DNA from: Lagopus muta | Taxonomy: Eukaryota; Chordata; Aves; Galliformes; Phasianidae | NCBI RefSeq assembly: GCF_023343835.1 | Contig: NC_064437.1 | Location: forward strand, 16,115,501-16,179,500 | Direction: 5' to 3' | Length of the DNA: 64,000 nucleotides | In this document: positions 24,118-34,791 of the stretch, piece after piece | Layout of the letters: each line of letters begins with the position of its first letter | Position numbering within the stretch: the first letter of the stretch is position 1 | Position numbers and translations under genes: made by a program | Notes under the pieces: generated by a model | What the model was told of the DNA's origin: nothing | Seen by the model: the letters and a program-made list of their open reading frames with translations, nothing else | The model's database searches: none

Positions 24118-27100
24118 TCACATTCATCATTAAAAAAATTCCACATATATGAAAAACTGATTGAACCACCTCTGAGCAACTGTCTCAGTGTAAAACTCTA
24201 CCCACGTCTCTCTGCGACTTCAGATGAGCAGCGACGGCACTTTGAACTTTCAGGCTTTTCCAGTTTATTCCTCTGGATTTCATATCTTAGTGGTTGCAAA
24301 TTGGAATATGTACAATATTACTCATAAACACACACTGCAATAAAAATAATATTTATTTTATTTCCACGGAGGAAAAAAGAAGGCAAAATAGAACAGATTG
24401 CTATGATTTCCAAATACCAAAGAAACTGGAAGCTTCTTGTTTTGATTTGCTGCAGTGATGATTGGTACACATTACTAATTCAAACAAATAAAGATGATTG
24501 TATATGTAAGTAGATACCACTTCCACACAAAAAAAGGAGCTCTCTGAGAGACTAGATGGGCAAATTCCAATCAACTCTTAACGCAGACTTTTTTTTTTAT
24601 AAGTTGTTAAGTCAGTGATTGTTGTCTGACAGTATTTTTGGAAATAAAATTAAAGCTCCACAAAAGAACAAATGGACATTATTTTATTGCAACACTAGAA
24701 TTGAGGAAAATTCAGTAGTGATTTAGAGTGGCAGAGCTAAGTCTGCACGATCATCACAAAGAAGTCTTTGTGTCGGCGCTATCTGCACAGAAGAGCCTTT
24801 GATGAGCAGCATTTTGTTTCCTCATATTGTAAATGAGGAACATTTACATTCTGCAGGGCAATAAGTTGTATTAACTTCAGTGACTGATTTTATGAGACAA
24901 AAATTGGAAGGAAGAAAAGACATGAAACAACCATTAAGCAAGGTTTAGCTATAAATATCACTTGCTAGTTTAACATTCTTCCTCTATGGCTGTTAAAGCA
25001 GAGAAAAATAATCCCTGATAGACTGAAGAGCAGAATTTTAAAAAAAAGAAAACCAACAAAAAAAGCATGCCATGTTCAAAAGCTTCATAAGAAAAAAACA
25101 CACTTTGCCATACGTGATTTTTTTCCTCAATCTACACAGAACATAGCTAGCTGTAACACAATTAGAAAGTACAACAGAATATGACTGTGTGGTAGATGAT
25201 CCTGGAGAAAAGTGGAGTTATATTCCAGAAGAAATATTAACCAATATGGTTAATATTAACCACATTAACCAATACGGTGTGCGTCACTCACCTGTCAGCC
25301 AGAAACTCCTTCACTCCTACTTACTCTTCTTCCAAAGTACCAAAAAGTACCTTCTCATCTCACTATCATCCCATCAGTACGCTGCCCACGCTTCTGCTTC
25401 ACACCATTTATCACCTTCACATCCAATTTATACACACCCTTCAGGGATGTTTTTTGCCCAAGTGACATAGGACTCAGTCTATTCCTGCTTTTTTCTTGAA
25501 CTGAAACTTGGACATAAGCTATTAAAATAAATAAATAAACCAGAAGACTTCGCTGGCTGTTTGCTAAGAAATAATTTCCAATTTCCACCTGCATAAAAGA
25601 GAATGCTCATTTTCACAAGAAAAGTTTCTGTAAATGCTACAAAATGGGGCAAGCTTTGTTTGCCATTTGGCAGATCACATGCAGCAATGCTGCAGACCTA
25701 AGGCCTAATGATGTCCCTCTAGCAATTCCTTTTCATCTGAAGGAGCCGCAGCATCCACACGTAACTCCTTTGTAATACTCCAGCTTTGTCATCTTCCTGT
25801 TGTTTTCTTTGGGGATGTGCCAGGAGCCGCCAAGCATCTTCTCTCTGCCTGCACGGAGCCAGGTGCTCAGCCCTAAGTGCAGCACACTCCATCACTGCCT
25901 GCCAGGTGGGGTGAAAGAGTGAGAAGAAGATGAATGTAGATTTAGAAGGCTGCAGGCGTTGACTGGGGAATTGGCCAATTCCTCAGGCAAACCATGAGCT
26001 ACAGCTCCTGCTCCTGCAGAACGCTGAGCTGGACACGCTCCTCTCTCTAAGTGCAAGTGAATGCAAACAGCTTGCTGAGCCGTGCTGTAAGCAAAGGACA
26101 AGCACTTGGGTAGCATTCCTGGCTCCAGGTCCTGGCTCCAGGTCCTACGCCACTCCATTACCTCATATTACACATTGTGAATTTAGCTACCAAAATCAAA
26201 TTCACAAGTGGTGATACAGTTCAATTAAGGGAAATTTCAAAGAGAAAAACCTATTTACAAATAAACCTTCACAATACATTTACTGGCTCCAAAAAGCAAC
26301 AGCAAGATAACTTTCTGAAAGTTTCCCGTACAGTGAAATCAACGTACATTTGAAACAGATCAAGTAAAAACTTGTTGAGAGAGAGAGAGAAGAGTATCTG
26401 AACACAGTTCTGGGTAATATTTTTAATTAAAGAACTGACAAACGGATATGATTTTTATATGCTATTGTTTCTGCAATTAGACCAGATTCAGTATTCACAT
26501 ATTATGCTGAGTCAGTCACTTATATTCACAACTGAGTGAAAAGCAAAACTTAATTAAGACTAAAAGCTTTTCATCGTTTTGGAACATGCCTGGCAAGTTT
26601 TTTCCAGCAGTAGTGCTGAGCACACACAGCCATTGTTAGGGGCACACTTGGCACCCAGCTGGCAGGACACAGCAACCCAACTCTAGCTTTTAGCTGTCAG
26701 GATAAATAGCCCACACAGCCCTCGAGTGAGAAACGTAGGAAACAAAACAAATCCCATTAATTTTAGAGTATTCTCTATCAAAGAAACAAGAGTCCGCTGC
26801 ACTTTATCTTCCTATCTCTATTCATGTGGGGTCCAAACCACTGAAGATTAAAAGCATTTTTTCCCAGAAAGAATGGTAACAACAGGACTTAAAGCTTGGG
26901 TTTATTAATGACAGACTTATCCAAAGAAAAGATTAGCAAAAATCACCTGAAGTGAACACTGTGCCACTCTGTTGGTAACAACAAGAAAAGAAGCACTACA
27001 GGCCAAATTCTACTATCATCAGCATAGCCCTGAAATAACTTCACGAAGCTGATTCAGTATGGTCATATTCAAAGTTGCTCAGATGAAAGCAGAAGTTAAC

Positions 27101-29289
27101 CCAGCATGTTTGTTTAAAAAACATTCTGAGTACCTGCACTGCAGCACTGCTTAAACCCTGTGCTTGTTGCACACATGCACATCGTTCAAAGAGCGTGTGA
27201 GTGAGGAAGGAGAATAAATAGTGCATTTAAACAGTGTGGCAGAAGGCAAGGATTGGTTCTGATTGTTTCAGAATCAGTATCTTTTAGCTCTATTTTCAAA
27301 CTCTTGTTTTTAATCCTTTATGAACAAAATTTATGTATTAAATATTTTGTAATACTATAATAAGCACAGAAGCTAGAGAAACACGTTCTACTTCGTGAAT
27401 ATTCCTGAAGTCTTGAGACTGAATCTGTACATTTGCTGGGGGTTTTCTGTTTGTTTAGTAAGTAAACTATGTCAGAGACAGCACAGTTGGTGTCAGTGTG
27501 TCAGGTCTATTTAGGACAATACAACTGCATTGTTCTTACAAAGTGAACAACCAAGCAACTGAGTTGAGGAAGCAACAGAATAAACAGGGAACAGGAAAAG
27601 CTCATCATCCAATAGCATTCAATGAAATCACATGAAAGAGAAGGGAAGCTTGCTGAAAAGCAGCTGAGCCCTCTGGATAGATTCCATCATACATCTTTTG
27701 CCACTCAGGTTTGATAAATGGAAGCTGACCAATAAAATAAGGGATATACAGAAAGGCTTTTCCAGACAAAGTTTCATCTCAAAATGTCGAAGTTACCTCA
27801 CAGATGACCAACTGTGCACAAGAGAAGCTGAGCTACAGTGACGTCTATGAGAAGCTTTAGAGGAACAACTGAATTCTGTAGGTATTCATTAGCTTGATGT
27901 TAATTTACAAATAAGAATTTAAAAATAAAACCCAGATAGTTACATCTAGGTTGCAAAACGAAAGGCAAGAACAAAACTTTGCACACCCAGCCTTTTCTTT
28001 GGTGATTATTAACTTAGGCTTGTACTCTTTGGGACTGTTTTGGCCCTTTGGGTCCAATCTGAGGATTCAATTGAGACAAAAATACCTGTTCCTCATCTCT
28101 TTGTTCACTCTGAAAATAATGAATAGCAAAAGAGAAGCTAGATGAAATCTCATGATACCAAAGAAATAAACTCAAGCAAAGAAGAACAAATGCACACTGA
28201 ACAATAAGGTAAATGAAATTTAGGATTTCATTATTCAAAGCAAATAAACAAACAAAACAGCAGCAACAACAACAAAGAACCAAACAACAACAACAAAAAA
28301 GCCAACAAATACAACAAAAAGTTGAACTAGAAATGGAGAGCTGCCACGCAAACAGAAATCCCAATACAGAGGCCAAAGATCAACAGGAGTTGGTGTAGTT
28401 AGGAACATTCATTGCTAATGCCTCACCAGTACTTTGCTCAGTATGCAACTCGAGGAAAGTGCACAAAAGAACACTGAGAAGAGCTGCATGAGAAAGTTGG
28501 AGAAGTGACAAACTTTTGCTTATTATAAACACTGAAACGTTAATGCAGAGGGAAAGAACTCTGCCTTTCTAGAATAACCTGGGCAGCTCTCTATCTTTTT
28601 GCAACAGAAACACACGCAAAGCAATGCTCCTGAAATACAGCACCAATACAAGATGAGTGAAATGCTGCAGGACTATACGGCAACACACTCGTAGCTCTTT
28701 GTCAGTGTTAAGCTACGTGAACAAGAAAAAAAAAAAAAATCAAAGCAGAAATGATCTATAAATCAAGCATGAAGTAATTCTATGAAGCAAATACCCACTG
28801 GAGAACAGTGCTGAAACCAAAGTTTTAGAAAGTCTCTTGAAGAATTTCATAACATTTGGATTTTTTTATTATCAACATAAAAGCACCATGGGGCGCTGCT
28901 ATTTTCGGCCTGCCTTTGATCCGCTTGCTTTCTTGTGTCAAAGTATTACTACTGCAGTTTTCTTCTCACATCTAAAACTAGCAAAACAGCACCCAGCTTT
29001 GTTCAGTGAAAACTGCCAGTAACTAAAAGCAGTACTGCCAGACTCCTATAAACACCTACTGCCTGAAACAGAGCATAAATTTGAAGAGAAGCTAAGATGA
29101 AAGACAGCTTACAAGAGAACTGAGCTTCAGCTGGCCACAGGAGACCTAAAGTCTAAAGGACCCATCCAAGTCAGCAAAGATTAATTGTCGCGTTTGCTCA
29201 ACGTAACCCATTTCCTCAGCTCTTTCAGGTTTCTCATTCAGCAGCTCCATCTGCTGTCCAAAACAAAACGTTGACTTTGCGACTACGTT
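24118..29289. other. Gene-free stretch, no coding exon recognised
   Basis: No supported gene. A CpG-poor but GC-richer patch lies at about 25,740-26,160. It includes a perfect 13-bp tandem pair (CCTGGCTCCAGGT twice, 26,118-26,143). A CAA-rich simple repeat lies at about 28,245-28,320 and accounts for the glutamine-rich open frame there. A short perfect inverted repeat, ATTAACC-AATAT-GGTTAAT, lies at about 25,237-25,255. Confidence 0.55.
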
Positions 29290-29350
29290 AACAGGAGGTT
29301 GGATGTAGCTTCCTCACTGTACGGGGGGAGGCTACATCCAACCTCCTGTT
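29290..29350. repeat. Hairpin: 20-bp perfect inverted repeat, extendable to a 26-bp stem
   Basis: Bases 29,290-29,309 (AACAGGAGG...ATGTAGC) are exactly reverse-complementary to 29,331-29,350. With G-U wobble the stem extends six more pairs (29,310-29,315 with 29,325-29,330), leaving a 9-nt loop ACTGTACGG. Nothing else in the window approaches this. The size and small loop resemble a microRNA precursor or a very young inverted duplication. I do not recognise the sequence as a named microRNA, and there is no evidence of transcription. Confidence 0.8.
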
Positions 29351-29799
29351 CTACACTATCTGCAATCATTTAATGATATGTTGTACAAAGTTACCATCGT
29401 ATCAAAGCACGTTGGTGGTGTGTGGACACTCAGTTTGCCCCACAATAAATGCCAGGAGTTTCCAAACTAGAGAACATTCATGGCAGTTCATAGTTACATA
29501 CAAGTGGTTTGAGTAGAACAGATATGAATTTAAGTTTATTATTTCAAGGATCATCTCAATTCTTAAAAGCAAAAGTTCTGTTTCCTTTTTGAAGCACAGG
29601 GCCTGAGCCATTACAGTCTGAGAACTCAAAAGAAATTTAGTGAAGAAATGAACTGGTGCATTCTTTCATCTGCAAATGCAGAACATTTCTTTACCAGGAG
29701 TAAGCACAACAAGTTCAGTCCAGAATGGAACAGTTATGGCAAGACTGCACAGACCTAGAGCCTGTTAATCCAGTCAGACCTCCTCTGACTCTTGTACAG

Positions 29800-29885
29800 C
29801 TTTGATTCGTAGGTGGCCTGTTGGCTCCTTTGGTCCAGATGACCTTTAGAGGTCCCTTCCAACTCTAAAGATTCTACGATTATCA
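29800..29885 (+). mobile_element. CR1 LINE 3' end fragment
   Basis: The stretch reading GATGACCTTTAGAGGTCC, then TTCCAACTCTAAAGATTCTA, is the conserved CR1 3' UTR end, with a decayed tail. Only the last 80 or so bases are recognisable; homology may reach slightly further left. Confidence 0.8.
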
Positions 29886-30510
29886 GACTTTGTTACCCTG
29901 AGGGCTGTAACTCCAACATCATGCTTAAAACCAAGACCTTTCTGTTATCCCCTCATCCCGAGCAGCAGTGTGAAAACCAGCCAGTCCATAACAAGCACTG
30001 GCTCACAGCTGCCCACAGGTACACCGGCTGACTATAGGGCAGCATATGGGGCACATCACACAGTGCCTTCACTGCCTGGGTCCCCATGGTTGTGCGTTTC
30101 ACAGGGTACCTCAGCCCTTGATGCTATAGCAGAAGAAGCACGTATCATAATGAGCTTATTCTACACCATTTGCTTCCTGGTTCCTCGTATTGTAGGTACT
30201 GAAACTTTTTAAATTACTGTTACACAAAATGCGAGATTCTAACAAAAGTGGTGTCTAACAAAAGCACAACACCGGCTGAGGTACAATAGAGCAGTTCTGC
30301 CTCCAGCCGCGACCAGAACTCGGTGCCACCTGGGGCTGGCAGCCCGGGCAGGAGCAGCCAGGCTGAGGCTCCCTGCACAAGTACCATCGTTACCGCGCGG
30401 AACACAACGCGCCCGGGGCGGAACGCACCCAGCCCCGCCGCTGTTCCCGCGCTGCCGCCCGTGCCGCCGCGCGCAGGCTCCATAGGCGGTGCGCGAGGAA
30501 TCCAACAGGT

Positions 30511-30596
30511 GGCTCCGTGGCGCAATGGATAGCGCATTGGACTTCTAGAGGGTTGAAGGGATTCAAAGGTTCCGGGTTCGAGTCCCGGCGGAGTCG
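30511..30596 (+). tRNA. tRNA-Arg (anticodon TCT) with a 13-nt intron
   Basis: The acceptor stem GGCTCCG pairs with CGGAGTC (one G-U), followed by discriminator G. The D arm contains the A box, TGGCGCAATGG. The anticodon stem TTGGA pairs with TTCAA. The anticodon TCT is at 30,544-30,546. A 13-nt intron occupies 30,548-30,560, one base 3' of the anticodon, the normal position for nuclear tRNA introns. The T arm is CCGGG-TTCGAGT-CCCGG and contains the B box. The mature length is 73 nt without CCA. The sequence closely matches vertebrate tRNA-Arg-TCT genes, which characteristically carry introns. All stems are intact, so the gene looks functional. Confidence 0.97.
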
Positions 30597-30605
30597 TAGC
30601 TTCTC

Positions 30606-30609
30606 TTTT
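30606..30609 (+). terminator. RNA polymerase III terminator (TTTT) of tRNA-Arg
   Basis: The first run of four T residues on the non-template strand comes nine bases after the tRNA 3' end, as expected for Pol III. A second T-run at about 30,619 could act as backup. Confidence 0.75.
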
Positions 30610-31066
30610 CATACTGCTTTTTCTTTCCTTCACTTTCCCATCCACACTTTTCACCTCGTTCCTCCCTCCCCCCCCCACCGCCGCAGTAACCGGGGGTGCC
30701 TACCTGCCGCTTTCCAGAGGACCTTTCCGGAGCCGCCTCCCGGCGCGCCCGACGGAGCGGGGAAGGCTGGGAGCGGGCGGAGACGGCGGCGGCGGCCGAG
30801 CGGCCGTCTGGACTCGAGCCTCCGCCGAGAAGGAACGGCGCACCGAAGTGCTTCACCGGCAGCAAGTGGAGCGTTGCCGCACACCGACGCCGCGGCGACC
30901 GCCGATCACCTCCTCTCTCATCCGTTCCCCGGCGCGCGGGCACCAACGGTCGGCGGCGCGCGACAACGGAGCCGCGAAGCGCGCGGGCACAAGCGGCAGC
31001 CGGCCGTGCAGATGCTGAGGAGCGGCAGCGCGCAGCCCCCCTAGGGTTGCTCGTGCAAAGAGTGGG

Positions 31067-31074
31067 TATATATA
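31067..31074. promoter_or_regulatory. TATATATA at the right edge of the CpG island, possible TATA box
   Basis: TATATATA followed by an A-run sits exactly where the CpG island ends, and reads as a TATA-like element on either strand. A leftward transcript would start inside the island and could use the donor at about 30,704. No transcript is proven, and this may simply be low-complexity sequence. Confidence 0.25.
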
Positions 31075-31109
31075 AAAAAAAAAAAAGTAAAAAGCGAGCC
31101 ACCAAGCAA

Positions 31110-34100
31110 ACCTCTACAACAGCACCATCTTTGGCAAACTAACTGCGTCGGCAAACCGCCGTAAGCTACTACGTTTCCAGAACAGCTTTCAGAAAAGAGT
31201 TTTGCACAGCAATCCGAGCACTGCTCGCCCACAGCACTGAACGCTTGAATTAATAAAACCTACACCTACCCTCTAAATAAAGAGCCATTTTAGTAACAGC
31301 ATAAAAAATGAATGGAAAGCGTGGACAGGAAAATGCAAACAGCAGCAGCAAACAAATCATGACTGTATTGGACTGAAATACATCTGTGATGGATTCGTGG
31401 CTGATAAAAACATTCGTGATTTGATTCATAAGTTGTATATTTAATTGAAAAATATTAAAAATGCATTTCTATCCTGCATATGTGCCTTTAGCCTCTTTTT
31501 CCAACTGAAAAGCATGCCATCTATAACGTTAGCCATTGCTGATTTACAGTGTAGAGACCCATTCTGGAATGCTCCCTAGCTACAAAATGCACGCAGCCCT
31601 TTGCTGAAACATTCAATTTTGCCAGAACCTACAACAAACAGCTATCACCGATCTCCAACATGAATCCCATACCAAGCAGCAACACCAGTGAGACAGCAAA
31701 GCCCTCCTCCCTGTTCAGTCATCGCCAGCAATCCAGTTACCTGAACGCTATTCCTGTCCACTTTTTTTATTTAAGGACAGTCTCATCCAACTTGCCTAGT
31801 TCCCAGCAAAAAGATGGAAGGCAGAGGCTTTTACATACAGACCTTTGCATACTGGAAGTGATATTTAAGTGACTACTACATGACAAAAGCCTAATAGAAA
31901 GAATTGCATGCTGAAGAAGCAAGGAGCTCCTGCATATTAGCACACAGGGCAGAGCAGGCAGCACAGGGACACGTTCTGCAAGACGACTGTGCAAAGCGTG
32001 CTCTGAGGAATGCTAAGGCAATGTACTCACTGCCTGAATGCAGTAAGAGAATCAGCTGGAATATGACCAAGAATTGCAGCAAGCGATATAAATGGGACAG
32101 ACCATTAGAAAGCTTCAGTCCTAAGGAGACTAAGTGGATACAGGGAGGTTATCCCAAAGAATGGAAGACATGAGCAATAAGCACACAGCAAAGAAAAATG
32201 GTAAATTTTACTTCTGCATGCAGACTAAGCATGTCTGCTAGCGGTACCGCACCAATAACAACAGCTCTGTCCTCGCAGCTTAAGCCGTTTGGAAGCCAGA
32301 CAGCCCCAGCTGCAGCACCCAGGAGACAAACTGAGCTAGCTGCAGCAGCAACTTCAGCTGCTCCCTGTCCAACGGCATGGGAAACACAGGCTCAGCCAGG
32401 GGAGCGTGAAGGAGAAAGGAATTCTACCCACACAGAACATCCCAGTGACATCCAAAACAGCTGTAGTTGCATACATAGACTTATAAACATTCCAATTGCT
32501 CTTTAATCCCGGAAAGAATTGTAACATTTTGTATCAATAAAATACAAATATTTGACAGCAGTTACAAGAAAATACTTGTAATTTGTAAGCGAATTGTTTC
32601 TCAAACTACACCAATGTTTCACAATATTTTTTTTTTAGTACTGTCAGAGACATCTGATAAGTTTATGCAATCTTTTTTTTTTCCCCAGCAACTTAAAATT
32701 TATCATTTGTAAACAAATTCAATAGTCTGAAGCATTATGTTCTATACTTCTAGGAAAATCAGTAGCTGGGAGACAACACACCACCAACACTCTCCCTGAC
32801 AGGATGAAGCGCAAGCTGGGGCAATGACAGCAAGCAGGCAACCACCGCACATGCTGGCCAGCTCAACTCACCTCTTGCTCACAGAGAACACAGGCACATG
32901 CTGGGCACAGCACGTGGCACAACAGATGTTAGAACATCTGAAGGAAAGGGAAGGATACAGAACATAAAAATCCTTCACTAGCAATGTTAAACATAAACTG
33001 TTTTAAGATCTGCAGTAAGCTATTGAGCAGACTGAGCAACAGACATGAAGCTGTTGCTTGCAGTGTACAACCAAAGCTCACTTTTCTTTTTGAAGGTCTT
33101 TCAGAGCAGCACATTGCTTTCCTGAAGTTTGGGATGCAACAAAATGACAACTACTGTGGTGGCTTGTTTTCTTTCCTCAGTGTTCAGCATTCCTTTTTTT
33201 CTTCTTGCATTTCCCATCCAGAGAACAAGACACCATAGTTGTTTTTATTGGCATTATCATTTACAGGTTCAAGACTGTAGCACGTAGGATTGTATTGGAA
33301 TATCTATGCGTTAGCTGAGACCTGGGGCCAGGTGGTTCTACTTTTTATGGTGTTCAACACTTCAAACAAATTCACTTCACTTTGTGCACCACTTATCTCC
33401 AGGCAACTGAGAACTTATAAAAATCCAGATTTCCATCTGTGTTTGGCAGCACGATTAACGATTTACGATTAACTTCAGAGAAATACAAGAAAATCTACAC
33501 AATCACGGGAAATTTTCTGTCAAACTTCAGCTGGTGATCAGTACATGCCAATTTCATCTCTCTCCAGCACGAACTGCTGATTGTTGAACAAACACCCTGC
33601 CCCCCAGCTATTTACCCAGCAGAGTGAAAAATTATATGGTTAAACACTGGTCAAGAACATCCTTCTTGCGTACAATCTGCAACCTCTGAAATTCATTCTT
33701 CTTATAATAAAGCATGAACATCGCTGGACTCTTGATAACCTTGTCTAAGTTTGCCTCACTCAGTTCATCCAAGATAATGCAGCGATAGTTCTCCCTCTTC
33801 TAGTTTCTGCTATCTAAGGACAGTAACTGATTGTACTAACTGAAACAGCAATACAAGAACAAGGTCATTAAAAAGCAAACAAACAGCCCAACACTTAACG
33901 GCCACAAGAAGTTATGAACTGACACAGAAAAGAAACGGAACTGATACTGTCTTTAGTTCTACCAAACACACCATGTCCATTTTCCCGAAGAACTATTCTA
34001 ACAGCTGTCAGATCACAGTCTGGATAGTGTATCCTAGTAATGGCCCCAACTACCAAATTATTGTCACTAAAATCATTAAACAATCATATGGTAAGGCGTA

Positions 34101-34147
34101 AGTGATCTAAGACTGGATATTAAATTTTTGTGTACGAATACACATTA
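31110..34147. other. Gene-free stretch between the tRNA island and the DNTTIP2 3' end
   Basis: No supported exon or recognisable mobile element. The open frames are short and overlap one another on opposite strands. Confidence 0.55.
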
Positions 34148-34174
34148 TTTATTGCATATATTTATTTATTTATT
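34148..34174 (-). promoter_or_regulatory. Cluster of polyadenylation signals for DNTTIP2
   Basis: Read on the minus strand, this contains four AATAAA hexamers, three of them overlapping as (AATA)n. They are the first canonical signals downstream of the DNTTIP2 stop codon at 34,792. This would give a 3' UTR of about 0.6 kb. The actual cleavage site cannot be read from the sequence. Confidence 0.55.
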
Positions 34175-34791
34175 AATAAATGTTATATATTTTAAATTTA
34201 TATATACTATTTATATATGTGTATGCACGTAAGTATATGCATTTATGCTGAATTCTGGGACATTCTCAACTCTGCCATGTTCACTGTTGAAATAAACTCT
34301 CTACAGTGAAATAAGCTCTCTACAACCAAGCTAATGCTCAACACCCTGTCACATATTTGGCCAGCAGCATTCTGACAAGATGCGGTAAAATTTTCTGCAA
34401 TACAAACAGGTGCCAAATGCGAATTATACACCTATCTTAGATCTATATTTGCTACTTCATTCACGTTAAGACTGAAAACTGATCAGGCTGTAACCCATTA
34501 AGTTGGATGTTGTGCTCAGATTAAACAACATGCTTTCAAGTCATTAACTTCTAAAATAAACAGTACTTTTCATCAGTCTTTCATATAAACACAATTTTAG
34601 ATACCTGATTAATTTGATAAAGCTTCTACCAAATTCTTACTGCAATGAATTCCTTAACTTTCAATTTACATCACCTTTAGTCTTAAAATAAAAAAATAAA
34701 TAAAAATAAAAAAACACACCACGAATCAAAGCAATCTGAGAAAAGATTTATGACAAATAAGTGGTTCCAGCTTGTTATTTTTCTTCAAGTC

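Larger units (their letters stand above)
30295..31035. promoter_or_regulatory. CpG island around the tRNA-Arg gene; possible promoter of an unseen gene
   Basis: Dense CpG and long G/C blocks contrast sharply with the AT-rich flanks. Open frames on both strands here are long only because GC-rich DNA has few stop codons. On the minus strand a good splice donor, GGCAG|GTAGGC, lies at about 30,704. It could end a non-coding first exon of a leftward gene, and BCAR3 is the synteny candidate, but this is inference. The tRNA gene lies at the left part of the island. Confidence 0.65.

Noticed and set aside
28213-28398. Glutamine/lysine-rich 61-codon frame
   Set aside because: It is simply the translation of a CAA/AAC simple repeat, and the other strand gives an equally low-complexity Cys/Leu frame.
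30220-30678. 152-codon minus-strand frame containing PPGLEPGTFESLQ
   Set aside because: The PGLEPGT-type peptide is the well-known artefact of translating the antisense of a tRNA T arm and anticodon arm; it falls exactly on the tRNA-Arg gene.
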